Below, one piece after another: positions 1 to 7,782 of a stretch of DNA of 33,386 nt; positions within the stretch are counted from its first letter, which is position 1, and each line of letters opens with the position of its first letter. The DNA is from Gammaproteobacteria bacterium (lineage in GTDB: Bacteria; Pseudomonadota; Gammaproteobacteria; GCA-001735895): assembly GCA_003645435.1 (NCBI GenBank), contig QNFD01000001.1, forward strand, positions 1-33,386, read 5' to 3'. A program made the position numbers and the translations under genes. The notes below the pieces were generated by a model that was not told where the DNA came from, did no database searches, and saw nothing but the letters and a program-made list of their open reading frames with translations.

Positions 1-144
1 CGGGATCTGATCGATTCATCGTATCGTCTCGAGGGCAGGGAACTGGATAAGTACCGGGAGAGTGCCGGTGAAGGGATATTTCGTTTGTCGGTTGGACTCG
101 AAGACGCGAGCGATTTAATCACCGATCTGGAACAGGTGTTGTAA
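1..144 (+). CDS. C-terminus of Cys/Met metabolism PLP-dependent enzyme (partial)
   Basis: The first 47 codons of the window are open in frame 1 and stop with TAA at 142-144. The peptide contains FRLSVGLEDASDLITDLEQ, the typical C-terminal signature of the trans-sulfuration family of PLP enzymes (cystathionine gamma-synthase, O-succinylhomoserine sulfhydrylase MetZ, methionine gamma-lyase). The catalytic lysine and most of the protein lie to the left of the window, so the substrate cannot be decided. MetZ is a reasonable guess for a gammaproteobacterium, but that is inference only. It converges with the desaturase gene, 40 bases away, and no strong terminator hairpin is visible between them. 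Confidence 0.75.
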   Translation, partial: RDLIDSSYRLEGRELDKYRESAGEGIFRLSVGLEDASDLITDLEQVL

Positions 145-184
145 CCGCCCTATTACACCAGGACATGGACAACCTTGTTCGTGC

Positions 185-1078
185 TCACTCGACCTGTGCC
201 GCGATTTCACGGTTAACCTGCCAGTAACCTTCACCCTTATACTTCACCCGCTGACCCGTCCAGGCATGCAGTGCGGGCAAGGCGTGGAATGGAATCGAGG
301 CGAGGTAATGATGCTCGGCGTGGTAAGGCATATTCCAGGCAAGAAAATTGACCAGCGGAACGGTATAGGTAGTTCTCGAGTTTTGCAGCATATTGTCGCT
401 GAAATCACAGCCATTGTGCTCGGCGAGCAGGAACAGGCGTAAAAAAGGCTGACCGATTAATAATGGCAAAATCCAGTACCACCAGAACCAGGCATTAGAA
501 GCCAGCAGGCTAAAAATCAACACTACCAGGTAGGCGAAGAAATGCCAGCGGGCCTCCATAATGATTTTTTGATGATGCCTCTGCTCCAGATAGGGTTCAT
601 CGACAATAGCCCTGGCGTGCCGGTAAATTGTTCGGATATTGCTCCACCACAGCGGTAAACCGCTAATATGCAACAGTAGCGAGCGACGCGTATAGGGTTT
701 TTTACCGATCAGTTCCGGATCGCGTTCCCGATCCTGGGTGTAGCGATGATGAGCGTAGTGAAAGTTGCGAAAATACTGGTATGGCAATAGCAATACCAGA
801 CCGATGCAGGCTGCAACAACATTGTTTAGCCAACGGCTCTTAAAAGCAGTGTAGTGAATGGTTTCGTGTAGAGGCGCAAACAGGAAGGTTAAAACCAGCG
901 CATAGGCGACCAGAGCCGGCAACATCAAAATAGTGTCCCAGGCCAGGGCAAGTGCCATACCCGTCAGTATCAAAATACCCAGGTGCCCCCCCAGTTGAAC
1001 CAGGCCCTTATAATCGGATCGCTTGCTTAACTGCCGGATTATTTCCCTGTCGAGAAGGTCACTTTCGTCTTTATTCAT
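185..1078 (-). CDS. Membrane fatty acid desaturase family protein
   Basis: This 297-residue integral membrane protein belongs to the di-iron fatty acid desaturase/hydroxylase superfamily, which introduces double bonds or hydroxyl groups into acyl chains or related lipids. The three histidine boxes are visible: HETIH at residues 71-75, HYAHH at 107-111 and HAEHH at 253-257, with an additional AEHNG histidine at 221. Hydrophobic segments lie at about 32-70, 84-101 and 178-218. The divergence of this superfamily (acyl-lipid desaturases, carotenoid ketolases, alkane hydroxylase-like proteins) prevents naming a substrate. It lies just downstream of the cytochrome oxidase operon on the same strand, but the ctaE terminator separates them, so it is probably its own transcription unit. 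Confidence 0.85.
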   Translation of the reverse strand: MNKDESDLLDREIIRQLSKRSDYKGLVQLGGHLGILILTGMALALAWDTILMLPALVAYALVLTFLFAPLHETIHYTAFKSRWLNNVVAACIGLVLLLPYQYFRNFHYAHHRYTQDRERDPELIGKKPYTRRSLLLHISGLPLWWSNIRTIYRHARAIVDEPYLEQRHHQKIIMEARWHFFAYLVVLIFSLLASNAWFWWYWILPLLIGQPFLRLFLLAEHNGCDFSDNMLQNSRTTYTVPLVNFLAWNMPYHAEHHYLASIPFHALPALHAWTGQRVKYKGEGYWQVNREIAAQVE

Positions 1079-1163
1079 TTCGTCGAGGTGCTGGCAGAAG
1101 TGCTATTTTAGCAGTACGGGGACAGCGAGGCATTATCGTTTTGAATATTGCTAAATCAAATAC

Positions 1164-1192
1164 AAAAAAAAGCACGACCCGGAGGCCGTGCT
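1164..1192 (-). terminator. Rho-independent terminator of the cytochrome oxidase operon
   Basis: Read on the minus strand, AGCACG and CGTGCT form a 6-bp stem around a GC-rich 10-base loop, followed directly by a run of eight T. It lies about 20 bases past the ctaE stop codon and would close the ctaC-ctaD-ctaG-ctaE transcript before the desaturase gene. Confidence 0.85.
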
Positions 1193-1214
1193 ATTAACAA
1201 AACTACGAACTTGC

Positions 1215-2087
1215 TCAGATCCAGTAAACAAAAATAAACAGTCCCAGCCAGACCACGTCTACAAAGTGCCAGTACCAGGCTACCGCTTCAAAGCCAAAAT
1301 GATTTTCCGGAGTGAAATGACCTTTCATCGCGCGAATCAGGATCACCGTAAGCATGACAGCACCCATGGTCACGTGGAAACCGTGGAAGCCGGTTAACAT
1401 GTAAAACGTGCTGCCGTAAATGCCCGAGTCGAGACGCAAATTAAGCTCCGAGTATGCATGCGAGTATTCCAAAGCCTGCAAACCGACGAACAGGAAGCCG
1501 AGAAAAACTGTCGCAAACAGCCAGTACACCAGCCATACACGATCCTGCCGCTTGAGCGCGTGGTGCGCCAGTGTCACGGTCAATCCAGACGTTAACAGGA
1601 TTGCGGTATTCAGTGCAGGCAGACCCCAGGCCCCCATTGCTTGTTTCGCGACCTCGAAGTTTTCCGCCATCGGCACCGCAATCAGTGGCCAGGTGGCTTC
1701 GAAATCCGGCCATAACAACCAGGCCGTTGCGTCATTGTTGGAAGCACCGCCAAGCCACGGAATGGCGTACATGCGGGCATAAAATAATGCTCCAAAAAAA
1801 GCCGCGAAGAACATGACTTCCGAAAAGATAAACCAGCCCATGCCCCATCTGAAGGACATATCGACCTGCTTGTTGTAACGACCATCAATGCTCTCATTGA
1901 TGACCTGACCAAACCAGCCATATATCATGAAAATCACTATCGCGATTCCCAGTAACATCATGGTTATTTCTGCACCATGCAGGAACCGGGCGAATCCGAC
2001 AACAGTTGTGGTCAGGCCAATGGAGCCCACGATAGGCCAATGGGTAGGGCCCGGGATATAATAATCATCTGCTGATGCTGTACTCAT
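1215..2087 (-). CDS. ctaE: Cytochrome c oxidase subunit III
   Basis: Subunit III of the aa3-type cytochrome c oxidase is a 290-residue polytopic inner-membrane protein that stabilises the proton-pumping core. Family hallmarks are visible: the IFSEVMFFAAFF segment in the first third with its membrane glutamate, the LLTSGLTVTLAHH helix, the YSELNLRLDSGIYGSTFYMLTGFHG segment, and the C-terminal WYWHFVDVVWLGLFIFVYW helix. The length fits bacterial subunit III of the seven-helix type. It is the last gene of the oxidase operon, 49 bases after ctaG. An AG-rich stretch (AAGAGAGA) precedes its ATG, and the terminator follows its stop. Confidence 0.96.
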   Translation of the reverse strand: MSTASADDYYIPGPTHWPIVGSIGLTTTVVGFARFLHGAEITMMLLGIAIVIFMIYGWFGQVINESIDGRYNKQVDMSFRWGMGWFIFSEVMFFAAFFGALFYARMYAIPWLGGASNNDATAWLLWPDFEATWPLIAVPMAENFEVAKQAMGAWGLPALNTAILLTSGLTVTLAHHALKRQDRVWLVYWLFATVFLGFLFVGLQALEYSHAYSELNLRLDSGIYGSTFYMLTGFHGFHVTMGAVMLTVILIRAMKGHFTPENHFGFEAVAWYWHFVDVVWLGLFIFVYWI

Positions 2088-2136
2088 GATTCGTCTCTCT
2101 TTTTACTCTGAATTCGTGTGCCAGTTAGATTCTGTC

Positions 2137-2649
2137 TCAACCCCTTTCGACACTGAAAAAGGTATAAGACAGTGTAATCTGTTCAATATTCTCCGAGATA
2201 GCACTATCGATTATAAATCGTAACGGCATATCTCGACTTTCAAACCCTGCCAGTTCCTGCTTCGTAAAACAAAAGCATTCAGTCTTATTAAAATGCTCCG
2301 CCGCAAGCCCCGGTGATACACTCGGAATTGCCTGCCCGGTAGTTGGCTGATCAACCGTGTTCCTGACCCGGTAGATTGCCTCGTACAACTTGCCTGGGTG
2401 AACTTCCATTTTTTTCACCGCCGGCTCAAAACTCCAGGGCAGTCCGGCATTTGTACTAGCCAGGAAACGAACCTCTATTGTTCTTGAGAGATCGACCCGG
2501 TTTGCATCGATTGTCGAAGCCTCTACGCGCCCGGTTTTACCATTGATCCCGGTGATGTCACAAAATACATCGTATAGCGGCACTAATGCAAAACCAAATC
2601 CGAACATCAGCACCGGTATCAAACTTAACTTGAGTGCTGTCGACTTCAT
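2137..2649 (-). CDS. ctaG: Cytochrome c oxidase assembly protein CtaG/Cox11
   Basis: CtaG (Cox11) delivers copper to the CuB site of subunit I. The protein has 170 residues: one N-terminal membrane anchor at about 7-25 ending in ALVPLYDVFC, then a periplasmic beta-rich domain. The copper-binding motif ECFCF is present with cysteines 125 and 127, and Cys30 lies just after the anchor. The C-terminal LSYTFFSV is typical of the family. Its ATG overlaps the stop codon of the upstream small gene in an ATGA arrangement, implying translational coupling. The position between ctaD and ctaE is the standard place for this assembly factor. Confidence 0.95.
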   Translation of the reverse strand: MKSTALKLSLIPVLMFGFGFALVPLYDVFCDITGINGKTGRVEASTIDANRVDLSRTIEVRFLASTNAGLPWSFEPAVKKMEVHPGKLYEAIYRVRNTVDQPTTGQAIPSVSPGLAAEHFNKTECFCFTKQELAGFESRDMPLRFIIDSAISENIEQITLSYTFFSVERG

Positions 2650-2810
2650 CCAAACTTACCCCACACAAACGTGGCAACGAAAAATGTTGCCGCAATCAGC
2701 AGATGCGCAATCACGATAAGCCAGAGCCGTCGCTTACGATCTTGTGCCGACCCCCTGCTTTGCTCTTGCTCTTGCATCGTCTGCGCCACTAGACCAGGGT
2801 TAATAATCAT
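2646..2810 (-). CDS. Small single-span membrane protein of the cox operon
   Basis: A 54-codon reading frame fills the gap between ctaD and ctaG. It starts with ATG 9 bases after the ctaD stop, and its TGA overlaps the ctaG ATG by four bases. The predicted protein has a polar N-terminal half rich in Gln, Glu, Arg and Lys (to about residue 28) and one hydrophobic helix at about 29-50, starting RLWLIVIAHLLIAATFF and ending WGKFG. No strong ribosome binding site precedes the first ATG, and the internal ATG at codon 12 is possible. Small membrane proteins at this position are known in proteobacterial oxidase operons and are sometimes annotated as small assembly proteins. A role in oxidase maturation is inferred from context, not from any motif. 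Confidence 0.7.
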   Translation of the reverse strand: MIINPGLVAQTMQEQEQSRGSAQDRKRRLWLIVIAHLLIAATFFVATFVWGKFG

Positions 2811-2819
2811 TCCAATAGG

Positions 2820-4412
2820 TTATTTAACTTCGGGCGCTACGGTAAAACTATGGTATGGCGGCGGCGAAGGCAGTTGCTCGAATTCCAGTCCGGTTGCTCC
2901 TTCCCAGACTTTACTACTGGCCTTTTCACCGCCTTTGATAGTTTGAATGACGATATACAGGAAAAATATCTGTGCGAGACCAAAGGCAAAACCACCCAGA
3001 CTCGAAATCATATTAAACTCTGCGAACTGCAATGAGTAATCCGGAATACGCCGCGGCATACCGGCCAGACCGACAAAATGTTGTGGGAAAAACAATACAT
3101 TTACCGCGATAGTAGACCACCAGAAATGAATCTTACCGTGAGTTTCGTTGTACATGTGGCCGGTCCACTTCGGCACCCAGTAATAAAACGCAGCAATAAT
3201 GGAATACAGCGCTCCGGTTACCAGCACATAGTGGAAGTGCGCGACCACGAAATAGGTATCGTGATATTGCGTATCAACCGGCGCCACGCCCAGCATCAGG
3301 CCGGAGAAGCCGCCAATGGTGAACATGACAATGAATCCCAGGGCCCACAACATCGGTGTTTCGAAAGTCATCGAACCTTTCCACATCGTGGTTACCCAGT
3401 TGAATACCTTAACCCCGGTAGGAACCGAAATCAGGATGGTCGCATACATGAAATACAACTCTCCCGCAACCGGCATGCCGGTGGTAAACATGTGATGCGC
3501 CCATACCATGAAAGAAAGAATTGCGATGGATGCGCTCGCATACACCATCGAGCTGTAACCAAACAATTTCTTACGAGCGAAAGTAGGCACGATCGCAGAG
3601 ATGATACCGAAGGCCGGTAAAATCATGATGTACACTTCAGGATGACCAAAGAACCAGAATATGTGCTGGAACATGACCGGATCACCGCCGCCGGCGGCAT
3701 CAAAAAATGAAGTACCGAAATGACGATCGGTTAACATCATCGTAACAGCACCGGCGAGTACCGGCATAACCGCGATCAACAGGTAGGCGGTGATCAACCA
3801 GGTCCATACGAACAGCGGCATTTTCATTAAGGTCATGCCGGGAGCGCGCATATTAAGAATGGTCGCGATTATGTTGATCGCGCCCATGACCGACGAGATA
3901 CCCATCAAATGTACCGCAAAAATAAAGAAATCCGTGGTATCTGGTGCGAAGGTAGTCGATAACGGCGCATAAAAAGTCCAGCCAAACGCCGGCGCGCCAC
4001 CTTCCATAAACATCGTTGACGACAACATCGCGAAGGCAAAAGGCAGTATCCAGAAACTCCAGTTATTCATTCTCGGCAATGCCATATCCGGCGCGCCTAT
4101 CATCATTGGAACCAGCCAGTTGGCAAGGCCCACAAAGCCGGGCATGATCGCGCCGAAAACCATGACCAGGCCATGCATGGTAGTCATCTGGTTGAAAAAA
4201 TGGGGTTCAACAAATTGCAGGCCGGGTTGAAACAACTCGAGTCGAATCACCATTGCCATGCTGCCGCCAAATAACAACATGGTAAATGACAACCACAGAT
4301 ACAAGGTGCCGATGTCCTTATGGTTGGTAGTGGTAACCCAACGCATTAGCCCCCTGGCCGGACCATGATCATGATGGTCGTCGTGTTCGTCATGCAGTGT
4401 CGCAGTTTCCAT
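2820..4412 (-). CDS. ctaD: Cytochrome c oxidase subunit I (aa3, A1-type)
   Basis: Catalytic subunit of the proton-pumping cytochrome c oxidase, 530 residues with twelve expected membrane helices. All key residues are visible: heme a ligands His80 and His394; heme a3 ligand His392; CuB ligands His257, His306 and His307; Tyr261, cross-linked to His257 in the family; Glu259 in FGHPEVY and Asp109 in GAPDM, the D-channel signature of A1-type enzymes; and Lys335 of the K channel. The N-terminus is short, soluble and rich in His and Asp (HDEHDDHHDHG). An AAGGGG ribosome binding site lies about 8 bases before the ATG. Ten bases separate it from ctaC, so the two are cotranscribed. Confidence 0.98.
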   Translation of the reverse strand: METATLHDEHDDHHDHGPARGLMRWVTTTNHKDIGTLYLWLSFTMLLFGGSMAMVIRLELFQPGLQFVEPHFFNQMTTMHGLVMVFGAIMPGFVGLANWLVPMMIGAPDMALPRMNNWSFWILPFAFAMLSSTMFMEGGAPAFGWTFYAPLSTTFAPDTTDFFIFAVHLMGISSVMGAINIIATILNMRAPGMTLMKMPLFVWTWLITAYLLIAVMPVLAGAVTMMLTDRHFGTSFFDAAGGGDPVMFQHIFWFFGHPEVYIMILPAFGIISAIVPTFARKKLFGYSSMVYASASIAILSFMVWAHHMFTTGMPVAGELYFMYATILISVPTGVKVFNWVTTMWKGSMTFETPMLWALGFIVMFTIGGFSGLMLGVAPVDTQYHDTYFVVAHFHYVLVTGALYSIIAAFYYWVPKWTGHMYNETHGKIHFWWSTIAVNVLFFPQHFVGLAGMPRRIPDYSLQFAEFNMISSLGGFAFGLAQIFFLYIVIQTIKGGEKASSKVWEGATGLEFEQLPSPPPYHSFTVAPEVK

Positions 4413-4422
4413 TTAAATCCCC

Positions 4423-5556
4423 TTATCGTGCATTCTTGATAGCAGATGGCTGAACCATGTCACCCACGCTATTACCTAAACTGTTTCTTTCGAATGTAAT
4501 AACCGCCGCCAGATCAATATCGTTGAGCTGCGTTTTATAAGCAGCCATCGCGGTGCCGGAGCGGCCGTTCATTACAACATTCATATGTTCGGCGGCATCT
4601 CCAGTCGCAATCGGACTATTGGTCATCGCCGGAAAGGCACCCGGAATGCCGGCACCAGTGGCGCCATGGCAGACCGCGCAGTTGGCTTTATAAACAGTTT
4701 CGCCCTGTGTGAGTAAATCCTGCAGCGACCATTCCTGGCTCGCTTGCGCGGCAACTTCAGCGGCTTCGGCTTTCTTGCCAGCTAGCCATTGTTCGTATTC
4801 ATTTTGAGTGACAGCCTCGACTACAATCGGCATGAAACCATGGTCCTTACCGCAAAGTTCGGCACATTGACCGCGGTAGGTACCTGTTTCTTCTATAATC
4901 GCCCAGGAGTCATTAATAAAACCAGGTATAACGTCTTGTTTTACCGCGAATTCGGGTACCCACCAGGCGTGAATGACATCATCGGAATGAAACAGAAAAC
5001 GTATTTTTTTATTAATCGGCAAGACGATTGGATTATCGACTTCGAGCAGATAATTTTCATTGCCTGTCGGATCCTTTACCACGTCCCGACTGCTTTGTGC
5101 GAGCGCACTGATGATCTGAACATCTTCGTCGATGTAATTGTATTTCCATTTCCACTGGATGCCGGTGACCTCGAGGTTGATATCGGCATTGGTTTTGGCG
5201 TCCTCCAGCCTCAGCAGAGTTCCTGTTGCCGGAACCGCCACCGCAATCAGGACAAGCAGGGGACCAATGGTCCAGAAAATTTCGACCATCGTGCTTTCGT
5301 GGAAATGTGCAGCGACGGCACCGCGGGATTTCCGGTGAAAAATAATCGACCAGCCCATTACGCCGAATACGAGCACGCCGATCACCACGCATATCCACAG
5401 CACAAGCATGTGCAGGTCGAACAGTTCCTGGCTGATAGGTGTGACCCCCTGGGTCATGTTCAATTGTAATTCAGCATGCGCCGCTGATATAAACAGAATT
5501 GATAACACGCCAACCAAAGCAGCAGACAAACGCCCGGACAACTTGTTGAAAGTCAT
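4423..5556 (-). CDS. ctaC: Cytochrome c oxidase subunit II with fused cytochrome c domain
   Basis: Subunit II takes electrons from cytochrome c and passes them through CuA to subunit I. The 377-residue protein has a signal peptide ending near AAHAEL (residue 29), two membrane helices at about 46-72 and 94-112, and a cupredoxin domain whose CuA ligands are visible: His196, Cys231, Cys235, His239 and Met242, with Glu233 between the cysteines. A linker rich in Ala, Glu and Lys leads to a C-terminal cytochrome c domain with heme motif CAVCH (293-297) and probable axial Met337, making this the caa3-like fused form. It is first in the operon, with a GAGGGGG ribosome binding site. Confidence 0.97.
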   Translation of the reverse strand: MTFNKLSGRLSAALVGVLSILFISAAHAELQLNMTQGVTPISQELFDLHMLVLWICVVIGVLVFGVMGWSIIFHRKSRGAVAAHFHESTMVEIFWTIGPLLVLIAVAVPATGTLLRLEDAKTNADINLEVTGIQWKWKYNYIDEDVQIISALAQSSRDVVKDPTGNENYLLEVDNPIVLPINKKIRFLFHSDDVIHAWWVPEFAVKQDVIPGFINDSWAIIEETGTYRGQCAELCGKDHGFMPIVVEAVTQNEYEQWLAGKKAEAAEVAAQASQEWSLQDLLTQGETVYKANCAVCHGATGAGIPGAFPAMTNSPIATGDAAEHMNVVMNGRSGTAMAAYKTQLNDIDLAAVITFERNSLGNSVGDMVQPSAIKNAR

Positions 5557-5951
5557 TGATTAACCCCCTCAATCATACTTTACCCACGGATTTAGAATTA
5601 ACTGCTGGGGTAAAGAATGCCGGTCTTCATGCCGGTCTTTAAAATTAAAAACTTCCCCCCAGACTATGCTGCCCAGACGGCTCTGAAAATCAGCCACGAA
5701 TTATACAGTCTTTCAATTGAAACGCTAGCGCATCCTTAGTCGGAATTAGAGGGCTACCAGGCACATGAACAGGTAAAATAAAACCAGATCACGCCAGCCT
5801 ATCGAACGATTGGGCGACAATACCAATCGATAACCTTGCGAGCCATTGAATTTATCGATATTAATCATATTTGGATTACAATACACGCATTCAACCTGCA
5901 AATATCAGCAGGCAAATCTGCCATTAATCATACAGCAAGAGGGCAATCACG
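5557..5951. other. 395-bp divergent intergenic region, ctaC / DUF2970 gene
   Basis: No gene is seen here. The region must hold the promoters of the ctaC operon (leftward) and the DUF2970 gene (rightward). Visible structure: a 12-bp tandem direct repeat at 5617-5640 (described separately); a candidate minus-strand -10 box TATAAT at 5700-5705 without a good -35 partner; and a perfect 7-bp inverted repeat CGATTGG/CCAATCG at 5807-5829 around a 9-base loop. The DUF2970 side has a TACAAT at 5875-5880, again with no convincing -35. The promoter assignments are weak. Confidence 0.5.
5617..5640. repeat. 12-bp tandem direct repeat in the ctaC leader
   Basis: ATGCCGGTCTTC at 5617-5628 is immediately repeated as ATGCCGGTCTTT at 5629-5640, identical in 11 of 12 positions. 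It lies about 60-85 bases upstream of the ctaC start and downstream of the candidate -10 at 5700-5705, so it would be in the transcribed leader. It could be a regulator site or a simple duplication. The sequence alone does not say which. Confidence 0.6.
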
Positions 5952-6182
5952 GTGAAAAATTTGGCCGACAATGGCGATGAAAGCATTCAGATCAGTTTCT
6001 GGCAACTTTTACTAAGTACAATGTCAGCATTTATTGGAGTGCAGAGTAACGCCAATCGAGAGAGAGATTTCACGCACGGCAAGATTTCTCATTTTATCGC
6101 AATCGGATTGCTATTCGGGCTGGTATTTGTCTGCACAATTGTCGGTGTCGTGCAGATAGTGATGCATGTCACCGGGAGTTAA
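5952..6182 (+). CDS. DUF2970 family small membrane protein
   Basis: A 76-residue protein recognised by the DUF2970 pattern: SFWQLLLSTMSAFIGVQSNANRERDFTHG followed by a single strong membrane helix (residues about 47-72, IAIGLLFGLVFVCTIVGVVQIV). The core is a conserved A-F-x-G-V-Q-S...N-x-x-R-D-F segment just before the helix. The function of the family is not known to me. It recurs near cytochrome oxidase genes in gamma- and betaproteobacteria, which hints at a respiratory role. The start is GTG with AGAGGG about 9 bases upstream. Its stop codon overlaps the convergent ctaB stop by three bases, and no terminator separates the two genes. Confidence 0.8.
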   Translation: MKNLADNGDESIQISFWQLLLSTMSAFIGVQSNANRERDFTHGKISHFIAIGLLFGLVFVCTIVGVVQIVMHVTGS

Positions 6183-7081
6183 AGCAGGTATCCTCGAATA
6201 AACAGCCGCGCGTAATGATCGACCAGCAGAAAAGCAAATAACAGGCTGAGGTAAAATATCGAATAGCCGAAAGTTTTCATCGCAATCACATCGGGCTCCT
6301 TCTCCCTGTATAGTTTGATCGCGTAGAACAGGAAACCCACGCCGAGTGCGATAGCGCCCGCAAGATAGATCAATCCGCTCATTTGAATCACAAATGGCAT
6401 CATGGTGACGACAAAAAGTAAAATCGTGTACAGCAATATCTGAATCTTGGTGAACTCCACACCGTGAGTCACCGGCAGCATCGGAATATCGGCTTTCGCA
6501 TATTCTTTACGGCGACGAATCGCCAGCGCCCAGAAATGCGGCGGCGTCCAGATAAAGATAATCAGAAACAACAACAGCGCCTCGGTTTCGACATGGCCCG
6601 TGACCGCGGTCCAGCCCAGCAAAGGCGGTGCGGCCCCCGCCGCTCCGCCGAGCACAATATTTTGCGGGGTGGCGCGTTTCAGGTACATCGTATAAATCAG
6701 CGCATACCCGACCAGCGAGAAAAAAGTCAGCACCGCGGTGAGTAAATTAACAAATACCACCAACATCAAAATGCCCAGTGCACCGATCGACAGGGCAAAA
6801 ATCAGCGCCTTTCCCTGACTCAACTCACCACTCGCCAAAGGACGATTTCTGGTTCGCTCCATGAGCCTGTCGATACGTTCGTCGACTATATGATTGATCG
6901 CGGCACCCGAAGCAGCCGCGAGCCCTATACCCAACAGGCCAAATACAAATATTTCGAGCGGTACGGCCCCATCGGACGCGAGCAACATCCCCACCATCGC
7001 GGTAAACACGATCAGGAATACCACTTTGGGCTTGGTTATCTGGTAATACTGCGACCAGGCAGCTACGGTCAATGTGCTCAT
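6179..7081 (-). CDS. ctaB: Protoheme IX farnesyltransferase (heme O synthase)
   Basis: CtaB (CyoE, Cox10) adds a farnesyl group to heme b to give heme O, the precursor of the heme A needed by the oxidase encoded alongside. The protein has 300 residues with about nine membrane helices, as expected for the UbiA prenyltransferase superfamily. The prenyl-diphosphate and Mg-binding motif is NHIVDERID (Asn63, Asp67, Asp71), followed by RTRNRPLASGELS. A second conserved loop reads YTMYLKRATPQNIVLGG. A good promoter lies just upstream, leaving a leader of about 20 bases. Heme A synthase usually precedes ctaB, but is not found here. Confidence 0.96.
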   Translation of the reverse strand: MSTLTVAAWSQYYQITKPKVVFLIVFTAMVGMLLASDGAVPLEIFVFGLLGIGLAAASGAAINHIVDERIDRLMERTRNRPLASGELSQGKALIFALSIGALGILMLVVFVNLLTAVLTFFSLVGYALIYTMYLKRATPQNIVLGGAAGAAPPLLGWTAVTGHVETEALLLFLIIFIWTPPHFWALAIRRRKEYAKADIPMLPVTHGVEFTKIQILLYTILLFVVTMMPFVIQMSGLIYLAGAIALGVGFLFYAIKLYREKEPDVIAMKTFGYSIFYLSLLFAFLLVDHYARLFIRGYLL

Positions 7082-7107
7082 AATCAGGTTCTGAGTTAGG
7101 CTGCCGC

Positions 7108-7136
7108 TTTATACCGGCTTTCTTCAATTAAATCAA
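7108..7136 (-). promoter_or_regulatory. Sigma-70-type promoter for ctaB
   Basis: On the minus strand, TTGATT (7131-7136) and TATAAA (7108-7113) are separated by 17 bases, a good match to the housekeeping consensus. Predicted transcription would start near 7101, about 20 bases before the ctaB ATG. It suggests that ctaB can be expressed apart from the upstream SURF1 pair. Confidence 0.55.
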
Positions 7137-7179
7137 TCAAATGCATCATATCAGAATTGGCGCCGGGAATTCAGGCTAA

Positions 7180-7782
7180 TCAGCCGATCTGCGATAACTT
7201 CATCAGCTTTTTAATATCCTCCAATACCCGGTAGTGATCAATTTCGGCTGGATAATACATCATGTAATTTTGATCCGGATCGACCAGGTAAAGTCCGGCT
7301 GTCGATCCCACCGGCTCGATGCCCTTGACCTGAAACTGTGCCAGCAATGATTCCTGGCCCTCGCCCGCTATGACAACCAGGTTTGGGTAATCGGTTAGAT
7401 AGCCCTTTAGATCACCGTCAATAGCATGGGTACTGATTAATACATTTTGTAATCTTGACGTATCGCGTCCCAGCAGAGTTCTGATCTGGCGCATGTAGTA
7501 AAGGTTTGACCGGCATTGCTCAGTGCAGGCCGCACGCGTGAATAACAGAAATGACCATTTTTTACCGAAGCCATTGTCATAGCGAACCCCCGTTACTGAT
7601 TCGAGTACCGGCCATTGTAATTTTTTTACCGGTTGCACAAGGGTTCCGTAATTCCCACTTTCAGGGCGGATATCAAAAACGTATAAAGCCATCCAGCCAC
7701 CAATAAAGGGCGATAAAAATACAGCGACCAGGGCTATAAATTTAACCCGATACCAGAATAAATTATTTTTTTTCATTTTCAT
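7180..7782 (-). CDS. SCO-like thioredoxin-fold protein of the oxidase assembly cluster
   Basis: A 200-residue protein with one N-terminal membrane anchor (about 14-36) and a periplasmic domain that resembles SCO1/SenC thioredoxin-fold proteins. The motif is CTEQC (Cys86 and Cys90), the CxxxC spacing of the SCO copper site, within WSFLLFTRAACTEQC. Later segments LVVIAGEG and GLYLVDPDQNYMMYYP fit the thioredoxin-like beta strands. In Pseudomonas an equivalent hypothetical protein sits between SURF1 and ctaA. A role in copper or thiol handling during oxidase assembly is inferred. The start overlaps the end of SURF1 by 20 bases, so the two are translationally linked. A bona fide SCO1 is not present in the window. 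Confidence 0.75.
   Translation of the reverse strand: MKMKKNNLFWYRVKFIALVAVFLSPFIGGWMALYVFDIRPESGNYGTLVQPVKKLQWPVLESVTGVRYDNGFGKKWSFLLFTRAACTEQCRSNLYYMRQIRTLLGRDTSRLQNVLISTHAIDGDLKGYLTDYPNLVVIAGEGQESLLAQFQVKGIEPVGSTAGLYLVDPDQNYMMYYPAEIDHYRVLEDIKKLMKLSQIG

Noticed and set aside
3078..3620. A 180-codon plus-strand frame opposite ctaD
   Set aside because: It is antisense to the heme and copper-binding core of subunit I. The composition (many His and Arg) is what results from the reverse complement of membrane-helix codons.
4789..5469. A 226-codon plus-strand frame opposite ctaC
   Set aside because: It lies wholly antisense to a well-supported oxidase subunit and its product has no recognisable motif. 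It is the complement of a conserved gene with biased codon use.
5700..5705. Full promoter call for ctaC at this TATAAT
   Set aside because: The -10 is perfect on the minus strand, but the hexamer 17 bases upstream (CTAGCG) does not match -35. It is only mentioned in the intergenic entry.
7090..7150. A 16-codon frame (MHLIDLIEESRYKAAA) in front of ctaB, considered as a leader peptide
   Set aside because: The best ctaB promoter lies inside it, so it would not be transcribed from that promoter. It has no ribosome binding site and no attenuator structure.
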